Of a stretch of DNA of 64,000 bases, positions 1 to 12,900 are shown piece by piece. Within the stretch, counting starts at the first letter, position 1, and each line of letters starts with the position of its first letter. The DNA lies in NCBI GenBank assembly GCA_020284085.1, contig JACEVL010000800.1, forward strand, positions 517,001 to 581,000, given 5' to 3'. This DNA is from Aporrectodea caliginosa (taxonomy: Eukaryota; Annelida; Clitellata; Crassiclitellata; Lumbricidae). Position numbers and translations under genes: made by a program. Below the pieces are notes generated by a model. That model made no database searches. It was not told the origin of the DNA and saw only the letters and a list, made by a program, of their open reading frames with translations.

Positions 1-1273
1 TGGTTATGAGTAAACTCTGAGATTGTTCACAGTTCACAGATGTATTTTGATTAATTAATTAATTAGCGGTTGCTTCATTAGGCCTACACACCTGCAAGGA
101 TATAGCATCAGTAACTGTTGTAGCGAGTGCATGAAGGTAACTTTATTGGTTAACGTTTAAAGTCAGTAACTTTTAAACTGTTGCTTCGGTGTGATCTTCC
201 CGCACTAATTTTGTAAGTAATCAAGACACTTTTAGTTTGCCTCTTGAATAACGTCTTGAGTTGCGTTTTATCGACAATAGTTAATTTTGTTAATATCGAT
301 ATCGCTTTAACTGTTGAAAATTAATTGAATTATTATTATATGTATGGCTAAATATTTCATGTTTTATTTATGTTCTTTTATTGACTGGTCAGCAAGAGTG
401 AACTGTTTATTTTGGCTCGTAACGTTATTCAACATTGTGTAATATGGACAGCTTGGGTGTGGCCATTGCCTTCTAGATACTACTGGTGTGGCTGTATTGT
501 AGCAACGGCAGTCGCCCAATAGTCAAATACCCTTGTAATTCAAGTGATTAAACTTGTAAACTTATTCAACCCGCCATTTTAGGCGTCGTGAGAGTCGGTT
601 AGGGTCAGGGTTAGGGTTAGTGTTGTCTTTAGAAAACATCGTACCTTCCGCGCGGCATGCCAAAAGATACCGTCCGACGCCCGTAAACTTACGCACCCCG
701 ATACTAAATGTTCGCCGATTTCACTAGGGTCACTAGAAAGAGTGACGGAGGGACAGATGAGGAGAGAAGAAAGACACACAGTCTGGAACCAACTGTATTG
801 TATTGTATTGTATTTGAACACTTGTTATAGCGCCCCAACCAGATTTCTCATTCAGAGGCGCTCCCGACTACTGCGCGAACGCTGAATCGGAGTTTCACGC
901 CGAAGCGCATGAGCAATTGCGAGTGAAGGACTTGCAACTGTCTGATTGGGCTTCCTTTGAACTAGTGTGATTATGATTAATACTTTGTTTCAGTTAGGAA
1001 TGATTTTCTGCTGGCGATATTTCCTTTATTGTGTATGCTTTTAAGACAAAATATTTTACCGGTTATGCTAAAAATCTTGTTTATTGCGTAATGATGTTAC
1101 TTGATGCTAGTTAATAGACTCCAACACCCTGTTATGCCTCACTGAAACACCTGTATAGGTTGCTATGTAAATATTTGTGTATGCTAAACTGCTTTAAATT
1201 TAACTTTTTATTACTTTGAAATTAAGGCCATGTAGTCATTAAACATTGATTTGGCTTTGCTACAAGGTGAAGG
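1..1273. other. 5' flank of the FHAD1-like gene
   Basis: No coding exon is recognised here. The stretch is AT-rich and contains one minus-strand SINE fragment (824-936). A short run of TTAGGG-like units near 598-622 is too small to call a telomeric array. The promoter and any 5' untranslated exon of the FHAD1-like gene should lie here or further left, but I cannot place a start site. A possible splice acceptor AG at 1265-1266 precedes the first coding exon. Confidence 0.4.
824..936 (-). repeat. SINE fragment, 3' part
   Basis: On the minus strand this matches the 3' half of the full SINE at 33421-33712: the shared block around the GCGCTTCGGCGTGAAAC motif, then the GCGCCTCTGA hairpin-like tail. 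The tRNA-like head is missing, so it is a 5'-truncated copy. It lies upstream of the first FHAD1-like coding exon. Confidence 0.7.
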
Positions 1274-1369
1274 ATGAAAGGATTTCTAAAGGGAAGCGAT
1301 GGAGGAATTTTCCATCTGTTGCCGAAATTGACCACAATTGGGAGAGATGGATGCAACCTTGCAGTTCAG
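1274..1369 (+). CDS. FHAD1-like exon 1, FHA N-terminus
   Basis: ATG at 1274 opens 32 codons reading [11 protein letters not shown] and later [12 protein letters not shown], which is the first beta-strands and the GR motif of an FHA domain. It ends CAG before GTATTT, phase 0. A longer open frame on the same strand overlaps it but makes no domain sense. The following 2.7-kb intron holds a SINE and a decayed LINE. Confidence 0.85.
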
Positions 1370-4300
1370 GTATTTGTTCAGAGATTGATGACTTTGGGAG
1401 TTTTGTTCGAACTGTATTAAGTGCTTTGGGTAATGTATCCTTATGGATTATTTTTGTATTAAAAACCTGACAGTGTCATATCTTCAATTATAAAAGTGGA
1501 AATATTGTCTCTACAGTCTACATGTTTAATTTTTTAGTTCAAATGCATGCACATGAGAAGGATGCTACATAAATCCTTATAGAAATTTTATTTTGTTATG
1601 TTAGACAATGTTAGTTTTTTAATTGACACAGTATGAATACCATAATATCACAATAACAGCAGTCAACACAAAATCAACACTTTCAGTATATGATGCGTAA
1701 GTCAACAAGTCGATCCAAAAGGGTTGTGTGAACTTGTTGAGCCTGAATTGACCTTTCTGGATAATATTTGACAGCAGTAATGAAATGTACTACACAGTGT
1801 ATGAGTGAATTATACACAATTAAAATGAACTAAAAATGATTGATAGTTTAAGTATTATTTTAAATCAAACACTCTTATTTAAAACGTATTAAAGATGGGT
1901 AAAGGTGGGATGGGTAGATGTGTAATGTCATTTGAAAGATATTCCATACTGAAGGGCCAGAACAATTTATGGAAAATAATTTCATCCTTTTGTGTGCAAT
2001 ATCAGTGCGGTAATTTAACAAAGTCCATGCTGTATCGGGGGCGATAGCACATTGGATAACACACTGGCATAGAGAGCGAGAGGTACCGAGTTCGAGTCCC
2101 GTAGGGCGGACATGCTTTGTAGGCTGCTATTAGCGCCGTGTATTGCAGGCTGTCTGTTCTGTTAGTAGTTAAGATTTATGTCTTCTGTCATTTGTGTTCT
2201 TGTGAATTGTTTCAATTGCATAACATATAAATGTACAGCGCAGTGCGTTTGTCAGGCGCTTCAATAAAGAAAAGATTATTATTATTATTATTAAGATTGA
2301 GAGGCAGCCTATAGTGGATAAACAATTTGAAAAAAGTACGTCGTACGTTGAAAATGAAATGTTATCAGCGATTGAGTGGACAGATACAGGGAGAGAGTTC
2401 CAAAACCTAGACCCAGCAAACGAAAAAGCTTGTTCACCAAGGACAGCTCTATTTTTAGGGATGCCCTGAGAAAGTTTAGGATCACTTGATGTGGTTGATT
2501 ACTGATAAGTCCGGGGAATAAAGATTGATTTAAAGTTTTTGTGGTTGCATTTAATTTAAATTAATGTTTTATAATCGTTGAACCCAAATTTGAAACAAAT
2601 TCTTTGCTGAACAGGAAGCTAATACAAATTTTAAGCACAGCGATTATATGTTCATATTTTGATGTAGTAGTTATAGCTCTAACCAAAGTCTGAAGTTGCA
2701 GCGTGTTTTTAACTTATTGATACAAACAAGAAGTGGGTACAGTGATCAGTGTGAGTGGAGACCTGCATTTTTCCCATAACTTACCTAGAAAAAAATGGGG
2801 ATGTAATGCCTAATTACACATGGAATGCAGGTTATATGAAACCTTATAAGCACCATGTACATACCGGGCATAGAAAATGAAATCTGAGTGATTGAGATGA
2901 AAAGTAAGTAAGTATATTCTTTAATATAACCAGCTGCCAAACAGCACTCTGGTGTACACACATCAGTGAGTGAGAGACATAGTAGAATCAAAAGCAATGC
3001 CCAAGTTATGATCAGCATCAGCCAACTCAGCAAATGAGTCACCCAGTTTCAAAGATTTAAGCCATTCATATTTTTTGAGTTCCTGTAGAGTGTCTAGTGG
3101 CAGAAATTAAGTTTTTCATGGATTCAGAAGTTTATTTTTGGTAATGGTCCAAGACTGGATCGCCTTAAAAGCAGTGAACAAGAGCTGCACAGACAAGTCA
3201 AACACAAACTGTTGGGTCATATCATGAGCATAGAAAATGAAATCTGAGTGAATGTTTGTTGAGCAGTGTTCCTATTGGTGTTGTGTGAAATACAAATGAC
3301 AGAGACCAAGCACCGAACTCTGTGACACAGCATGTCAACAAAGCACTGGATGAATAATTGTTATGTAAATATACCGATTGAGTGCATGGACTAAGATATG
3401 CACTGATCCAGAACTACACCAATTTAGTGCTGGATCAGTGCTAGAAATGATGCAGAAGAAGATAATTGTGCCTGTAGTATCCAAATATGCAGACAGATGA
3501 AAAGTAAGTAAGTATATTCTTTAATATAACCATTTGCCAAAAGCACTCTTGTGTACACACTGAACAGCAATTTAAATTCATGTAAACATAAAATCTATGT
3601 AAGAAGAAGAAGAAATGTTACGCTTATCCATGTGGATCCTGATTGAATGAATGAAACTTATGGTATGCAGACTGAAATGGAGAGATTAGTGAGATGGAAG
3701 ATAGATGGGTTTGCATACGATTCATGCCTACCTGTTCAAGAATTTTATATATAAAATTAAAAGTTCAGATGGCTCTATATGATGCCAAATTAATTTGACA
3801 GGCCATCAGGGTTGAGAGTTAGTTTTTTAGCAGCAGATGTACTACAGCATTAGCAGAGGAACCCAACCAATTTAAGCATTATGCTAGAAAGTTTATCTGA
3901 AAAATAGATCAAAAAGTTACTTGCAAGCCCATGACTATCCAAGCACACAGTGTGGGATGAATAACCATCCTGATGTAATAATTTATTTTAGACCAACCAC
4001 ATGGTTTTTGGTGATACAGGCCTCCATGATTAAATTAGTTAAATAGGCAGATTGAAAAGAAGAGAAATTCCAAATTTTGTAACAGTTGTTGGTTTTGTTA
4101 CATTTTTTGCAAGTCAACATCTGTGGACAGCCAGCATGCGGTCATCGAGTTTAACGAGCAGAAAGACTGGTTCGTGCTGCAGGATTTAGACACTACTCAG
4201 GGAACCAGCGTTAACCAGTGTCGCATTCAGAATGCGGCTGTACGTCTTTCACCGGGCGATGTGATAAAATTTGGTGGTCATCCGACAACTTATGAGTTCA

Positions 4301-6963
4301 ATATCACCAATCAATCTCAAGTAAGCATGTGCTTAATGCATTTTATGTATGAATCATATTAGTATTTAGACAGAACAATGCAGGTTCAATTCCTTTGCTT
4401 CAATTCTCAGAATAGTGGTTGTTGATGGTTTGGTGGTGGTTGTAGTGGTGGTGGTGGTTGTGCTGGTGGTGCCATCTTATTGCGTGTCAGATTTTCTTTG
4501 TTGAGATACTGTTTCTTGTGGTGATGGTATGATGATGGTACTGATGAGTCAGATGACGATAACTTTAACGTTATGGTGACACTCAAGATGACGATGAGGA
4601 AAACGGAAAACGATGTGGTAAAACAAAGACATCATCATCATCATCGTCGTCATCATCATCACCATCCCAAATCAGAACTTGAAGACAATCGAGACTCTGA
4701 TTGTTTGTGACCAAACTTCTGTAGATGGCCCGACCTCCTGTCCATCCGCGTGCAGCCTGGTCATCTTGTTCCAAAGTTATGGAGACCACCTCCTCTCTTT
4801 CTGGTCAAAAACTCTGTCTTCCAAACCATCCAGCTGGATTATCCACACCAGTATTGTGGTCAAGGGCTGGAGAAGATGGCAGCTCGGGAGCAAGTATTTC
4901 GCCACACCCTCCAACCACTATAAAGGCACGACCACATAGTGCTGGTGGGATGGGAAGAAACAGTTTGGATATAACTTCACCAGCATTTCAGCTACAAAGT
5001 GAGCTTCTTTCAGTCTGAATTTATGGATGAGGGTATTTTATATAGCACTGTTTAGAATCTCTTAAATGCTTAACGAAATAGGAACTGACTGTCCGGTCAG
5101 AGTTTACAGTTTATTCAGAATTGAGTGATATTCTGGAACATTTGGATATGAATGGCTGAACAAACATGCATACGGTACTAACTTCCTTCTGTAAGTCTAT
5201 CCACCATAGCCATTTACCTGCTTACCATACCTGCCTTATCAGTTTTATTTGACTGAGCACCTTTGGAAAGCTTATTCCAATTATGTTTCTTGGAATTTAC
5301 AATTTATACTCCTCAGCGGTGTTAAACATTGAAAACTATTGCGTTGAGTTATTAATACTTTTTTCCTGGAAGTTACGACAGGGAGCCAGATTTGGGTTAA
5401 AGTGAAATGGATCTGTTGGTGGAAAATTACTATTACTTGTGTATTTACTGTTGTTATTATCACAGTATTCATGCAGTTTGATTATATTGTGCTATATGAA
5501 TTCAATGCTGAAAACATTACCAGTGGGTTTAACTAAACCTTATTATTGTCTTCTTTACAGATCCTGTTGATTCTGAAGTCCGATTACCAATGACGCCAAA
5601 TTCTTTCAGCAAAAGTGGCTCACATATAGAGCAGGTATGTTTCTCCCACTTAACTAGCTTGTAAAGAAACCTATTAATATGTCAGCACCATTGAATGACC
5701 TTGAAAGGTAAAAGGCTAAAGTAACGTTCTTGTTTATAAGCTTTCCTCTAAATAGAAACTGCTTTTGGAAGCATGGTCAAAGAACCATCAAGCTGAATTA
5801 CAAACATGAGCACAGCAGGTTGCCTTTGCTTTTAAATAGGTTGCTTGGTGTGAATTAAATTGCAAGCTCCATATGACAACTGAGATTCGAGCAGCAGATG
5901 TTGCAATTAAAAAAGTCGGTAGCTTTCTGCATAGAATGCATGCTACCCATTGAAGCATTAGAAAATGCAATTTTTACAATTAGAGCAACACAGAGACATT
6001 GGAAACAAGTTTGTATCAAAACAACAGGTGGCCAGCGCAGTGGATTGCCAACATAGATCCAAACGATCTAACTTTGTTTTTGACCATTCTTTTGGTGCAG
6101 TCGTCCGCCTACTTTTGTTTCAGCCAAACACAGATCTTGAGTTTATCTTAAGTCGTACATTTTGAGATCAAGTGAGCAGCCATGCACTTAGCGCGTTGAA
6201 GAGGTTTATTGTATTTGTTTATACTTCTATCTATGTTGCTTAGTAAAATTGCTCTGATAGATCATTCATACGTGCTTAGATGAAACCATCAATTGATGGG
6301 TCTGTAATTGTATTATGCCTTACAAAATGGCACTACAGAAGTTTACAGATTAGATAGATAGTAATGGTAATGGTAATTGCAAATTTATATAGCCCCAGTT
6401 CAAGAGAGATTCATCAGAGGTGCTCCAGATTGATCATTCTTGTGTGTATGTATCTAATCTGTAAGCTTCTATAGCTCTGTTTGTAATGTACAAATTATAG
6501 AACAGTGCTATGTGCATAGATATGTGGATCAATGGATCATGCATGCATACCTGAACAGCACGGCAGTCTTTTTTGGTGTTGTGTTTGCTCTGTGAACAAA
6601 CAATTGTAGGTTAGTGAGTGGACTTGTGTAATATGACCCTGGATAAGTTGTTCATAAACATCATCTCTGTCACCAAGTAGTATGATTGCATACGGGGCGT
6701 AATGTGGGGAAATGAATGGTAAGTCCTGCAATGCTGTGGACCCTGGTCTATTACCGTGAAGTTTGTCTGCTGCCAGCTGCAGGGCTGAAGAGGAGGAAAT
6801 GAGCAAACACCTACCCATGTTCCACTATGGGGCTTTACTGAGGCTTTACTTTATTACTTTACATGCATACTTATGTATATATATATATACATATATAGAT
6901 GTATGTATGTACATATATATAATAGATATATATATATGTATATGTACTTACTTACATATATCT

Positions 6964-6994
<31 letters not shown>

Positions 6995-9900
6995 TACATA
7001 TATATATATATTACATATATATATATATACATATATATCTTACATATATACTTACATATATCTTACTTACATATATATATATATATATGTACATATGTAT
7101 ATATGTATATGTATATATATATATGTACATATGTATATATGTATATATATATACATATATGTACTTACTTACATATATCTTACTTACATATATATATATG
7201 TACTTACTTACATATATCACTCATACTCATACTCATACACTCATACTCATATCACTCATACCTGTCCATGCTTACATATAGCAATGACATTTGCAATCTG
7301 CTAGGGCAATGTTGATGACATCACTAACACAGATACTATCAATACCATAAAGATTAATAGTGCTTAACAAACAAGTTTAACACTGTAATTGAAAGTAAGT
7401 GAAATAAATTAAATTAATAAATGTAGTTAATTATCTGGCACAGCTGCAGCAGCATCTGAAAGTTCTGACGGAGGAACTAAAGAACCTTGCTGGCATCGAA
7501 ATGAACGCAAGACAAAAGGACGAATTAATTAGTCAGCTGAGGAGTGAGATTGCAAGTCTTCAGAAGCGACTGAGACAGATCGAAGCCGGTGTTGTCGACT
7601 CTGGGTCAAGCGATGTCAAGCAGAAACTTCTTCAGCTGGAAAAGGAAATGGTCAGAGGACAGATGGAAACGAAAAGTCTCAAGTCTCAGGTTTGGCTTAC
7701 GTGCTATGTCTCCATCATCATTCACAGAACAGTAGTGAGGTTCATTCTTCCAACCCTGGCACTATGCAAAACGAAATTATAATCATAACAAATTTGTCTA
7801 CTTGCCACATGTGAAGCTTTCTTCAGAAGCATAGTCTTGGGGTTGAAAGATCTTTTTGGTGAATTGTAAGCCTGACCACAGATTTTGAATAGCAGAATAC
7901 AAGTAGTAGTGACATATGGGTGTAAGTTACTGATACTGATAGTAGAGACTAGTTGGATGAATGAACTTGATATAGTGTTTAATCCTTTAACGATGAGTTG
8001 CCATGGTTTCCCAGTCACTTTTAGTACACGCTCGTCGTTGAAGTGTTAAAATAGCTTTCATTGATGATTAATTGTGTAGTGGTATTATATGATGCATATA
8101 ATAGTATTCATCTTGTGCTTGTAAATGTACGCATTTTCCTGTCGTGACTATATCGCTTTGACCATGCTTAGTTTTCAATGAATTTATTGGGTGAGATCCT
8201 TCACCACTGCTGCCCATTTGAATGGGTGCCACAGAATTTAAGGTCCATTTGTGCAGAAGATGCTAGCTAAAGATTTAAGCCTCTGAAATGTAGTTGCAAT
8301 CAGCAAGTGAACTCACGTCCTACTGCACAGAGGTGCTTTGATGTATACTTTTACCATTGTAGCTAACTGGGCTCATATATCTGTCAGTTCTGTTATAAAA
8401 TTGATGCATTGTTTTTGCGTTTACATGTAAGCACCTCTTGAGCTTATCCTAAAGCATAAGTGTTTGATTTGAATTGTTATTATGATACTTCAGTTGTTTT
8501 GTGGTTGCTGTGATACAATTTTGGTAATTTTGTTCTCTTGGATTATTTACATGTTTTTTTTGCTGGCAGTTGAACCAGATGAAACCAACAGTGTCTGTGA
8601 CAACAAGTCCCTACCACATAAATTGCACCAAACCATTGGCTTCTAGCACATCCTCTGCTCTGAAAAGCCCGGTGGTAAAACCAAAGCCATCGATAGTCAT
8701 GTCGGAGACGGGGCTGACTGATGTGAATGGGTTGATGATGGAGCTAGACCATATGAAGAAGGATAAGAATGTTACCCTTGGATTGCTTTCGTGCCTCCAA
8801 AAGGACATGGCTAACAAGGTCGGTCTTTTAGTCTTTGCTATTCTGCTATATGGTGTAATTGCAATGAGAAAAATCAGAATATATGTAAACTTCATTTGCC
8901 ACAGTCAGGCAGGACAAAAACAATGAAATGTTAATGAAGAAAGAAAGAAAGAAATAATAAACAGATTAATGAACACAAGAGTGCTTTGCATGTACGCTAG
9001 CATGAAAGTTACTAATGCTACATTTTCCAGGACATTACAGTTCTGAATTTGGAGTTATCAACTTGCTAAATAAGAACATGTTCTGAATATAGAGTTAGCT
9101 TATGTAATGAATAATTGCTTAAACCCTCAGTCTGTGCTTTAGATTTAAAAAGACTGATAACTGTTCCACAAATTACAAATTTTCACTTTCTTTTGCTATT
9201 ATTTATACCTATGATACCGATATGCATAAAAAACCCAGGTCAAAACAAGTGATTCTGATGGGCCACTGTAATAGCAGTGAGACTGTTTCTATATTATTTA
9301 ATTTACCATAAAAGTTTAGTTCTGTGATTGTTTCTGTATAACTGTTTTTCTGTAATAACAGGATGTGAGCATTTTACACCTAACAAAACAGATTGAAGAG
9401 CTGAAGAAAGAACTTTCTGTAAAGGACTGCCATATTTCGCAATTAAAAAGCAAAGTATGAGATTCTGTTGTTCTCAGTTTACACTCATTGGTCACTATGG
9501 GTCACTGGCATTGCTGTCATTTAGATCTGAATGACAGTTTATGTGTCCTTATATGTAGCAGATATGTTTTGTGCTGTTAGACAGTAAGGTGATTTAATTG
9601 CATTTTATGGCATATGCTCTCACTCCTTCAAAATGTGTTTGTAACTTGAGAAATCATTTGTTGGAAGAATATGTGACATAAAATATTATTTATGTTATTA
9701 TTTAGGTGCAACATGGAGATCAACCAAAGAAAGATGACGGTGTAATGGAGTTCAAAGATCGAGAAATGTCACTTCTGCAATATGTATGTATAACACTATT
9801 GTATTGTCTCTGCTAAATTTGTGTCTATTGATTCATACATTTTCCTTTAGACAACACCTCACAGAAGATCTTTCTCCTGTTTGGTTTTAGTTTGAAAAGT

Positions 9901-12900
9901 GCAGAAAGATGACAGCTGCATCTTCTGCTGTCGATGAGTTTTTCTGTTATAAGTACGGTAGTTACAGCTATGCAAGGCTGTAATTCACAGCATTTGCTAA
10001 GAATTTTGAGATGTAATTCATAATGGTTAGGAACTGTAACTTAGACGTCCTTCAGATTCCTTGGTAAGCAAGATTTATATAGCATATAGGAATTGATATA
10101 AAAGTGGACCACAAAATAATGTAGATTTACATTAGACAGTAAGGGCTGTTTTTGTTCACTATTTGACTTTTTGTATTAATGCATTTTTTGGGATTTATGC
10201 AGAAGCTGAAGGTTTCAGAAAGCCAGAGATTGGAGTTAAATGACCAGTTGGTGTCAGCTAAGAAAGAACTGACTGAGGCAAGAGTTGCAGCTGGCAAGGA
10301 TAAACAGGTAACTAGACCAACTGCAAAGCTCTCTATTATTTTTATTATTATTATGAAGATTTATAAAGCACAGATTAATATAACTGACTACATGACAAGT
10401 GCACTGATAGTAGCTTAGCTAAGTCAGATCAAGTAAGTCTTTAATTTCTTAAAAGTTCCGGAACTTGGAGTTCGATGGGTAGCACGCTGCAGATGACCTT
10501 TGGGCCAGATGAACTGAATGTAGTTCTATGCGTCCCAGTGGCCTTAACGGACCATGCTTCTCTTAACTTATCATTTATTATTATTAATTCGCAACTTTTA
10601 TAGCACTGATGTCTAATGTACAAGATGTCAACTGCTGGCTCACCAAAGTTAAGCCACAGTCAGGTCAGTACCAGAAAGTTGGTCCACTTATGGGGTTAAA
10701 CAGGTTGATACAGATATTTACACAGATCCGGTGTAGACATACAGGTTGCTAAGATATAATCTTGCGCCGTTTTATTGCAGGCTGTCTGTTCTGTTAGTAG
10801 TTAAGATTTATAATTAATATATAGCTTTTTAGCTTAGTCGAACTTGGCTGAGAAGGCCTTACGTACGATAAGTGTTGTTGAAAATATTGACACTGGACAC
10901 ATGGTAGTAAATAGATTAAATTAATATTGAAAATATAAGTCAATTCTGTACAACAATTACAGCAAATCCTATCTACCTATAGTGGCGTATTTAATCTACA
11001 ATAAATAGATTATTATGAGGCTTATCTGATTCCCCATTACAAGTGCACGTGGATCCCATGTCGAAGTTATCGTAGAAGAATTCTTGGATTGGTCTCACGT
11101 AGTCGTAGATACTCGAGGTTCAATCGCTGGTCTCGAATACGTACATCACTTCTCCGTCTTTGAAAGTCAAGGTAGCGTAGAAATATCCGAATCCACACGT
11201 AGGAAGATAGTCTCACGCTTTAAATTCCTCACAACTAACCGTCCAATTGGCTCGCAGTTGGCTCCGAATGACGATCGCTCCCAAACAACCTCGCAACAGT
11301 AATTCCAGTTGAATGTTAGTCTTTCCAAGCTTACGCCGGAACGAATGACTTAGCAATCCCACTGTTTTACTCCGTTACACATCCACTTTCTCTCAACAGT
11401 AACTACAGCAGAACGACAGTCTTTCCTAACTTACGCAGGAACGATTGACTTCGAATCTCGCCGTCTTACTTCATCGAATAATGTCGTGGCAACGCTTCAC
11501 TACCACCGACGCTCGCAAGATTAAAGTTCGCTCGAACTCCACTTCGATCGAAACACTTTAAATCCTGGATTCACCGTGATCGCTCCTAATAAAGTCGATC
11601 CACGTATATCTCCGCAACTCAAACGATGCTGCTGTTTCCTTCCTTTCTCGGCAATTCTTTTCACCACTCTCTTCACTTGAACTTACAACGTCTCAACTGT
11701 CATTACCGGTCTTTAACCGTCCCTGTGTTTCTATCCACCTAGCGTCATTGGTCGCTTAGCAACATAGCACATCACGTGACATTTAAATTACGTTTAAAAG
11801 CCTCTTACCTAGTCTAATATTATATTTATGTATCGCCACTACATCTTTTATATATCGCCACTGTAATTGACTAGCTTATACTAGTATTATATTAATTAAT
11901 TAGTTAAACATGGCATTTGATAAGATTTAATCGCTACAAATAGGCCCCCTCTTAAAAAGACTGTTTACAGGCTTTCTATCTCTAACCTACTTATCAAATG
12001 ACTTGTCATTCACTAATTTAAACAAGAATAACTATTTAAACATACTTACTAACAAACTATCTCATCTAAACTTAACATATTTCTACTTATTCTATATACA
12101 TCTATATACCTTACTTTCTTACCTATCTTAATAAATCTTAATTCTAAACTGATCCTCTACTCAAGTAATCAGATATCACATTGTTACATCCTTTGATATA
12201 ATTGATTTTGAAGCAATAATTCTGTAATGCAAGACTCCACCTCATCACTCTAGCATTCTTCATTCTCCCTTCCTTCATGTATTGCAATCCACAATGATCT
12301 GTTTCAATCACAAACTGTTTCCCAAATAGATATCTATCAAACTTCTCAATGCCCCACATTATGGCTAAACATTCTCTTTCTTCCACTGAATATCTTCTTT
12401 CTCTATCTAGTAACTTCCTACTTGCGTATGCAATAGGGTGATTTACATCCTCGTATTTCTGCATTAACACACAACCTATTCCTATACCAGATGCATCCGT
12501 CTGAATCGTAAATTCCTTACTTAAGTCAGGTAACCTCACTATAGGTTTACTTGCTAACGCCTCCTTCAGCTTTACAAATGATTTCTCCAGTATTGGTGTC
12601 CAATCTACTACGTTTGGTGACTGTTTCTTAGTCAAGTCAGATAATGGTGCCATTAATTCAGCACAATGAGGAATGAACTTCCTATAATAATTCACTGCGC
12701 CTAAGAAACTTCTCACCTGTTTCTTATTCTGTGGCCTCGGCATATCCACTATTTTATCTATCGATTCTACCTTAGGACTTATTTCACTACCTTTGAGTGT
12801 GTGCCCCAGAAAATCTACCTTCCCGTACCCTAATGAACATTTCTTTGGTTTCAAAGTAAGTTTAGCCTTCCTTACTCGTTTGAAAAATTCTCTTAACACA

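Noticed and set aside
598..622. TTAGGG-like units suggesting an interstitial telomere
   Set aside because: Only about three imperfect units, with no extended array.
6763..7304. Long open frames of 140-170 codons
   Set aside because: They encode only Tyr/Ile/His repeats from a TA-rich microsatellite and occur on both strands.
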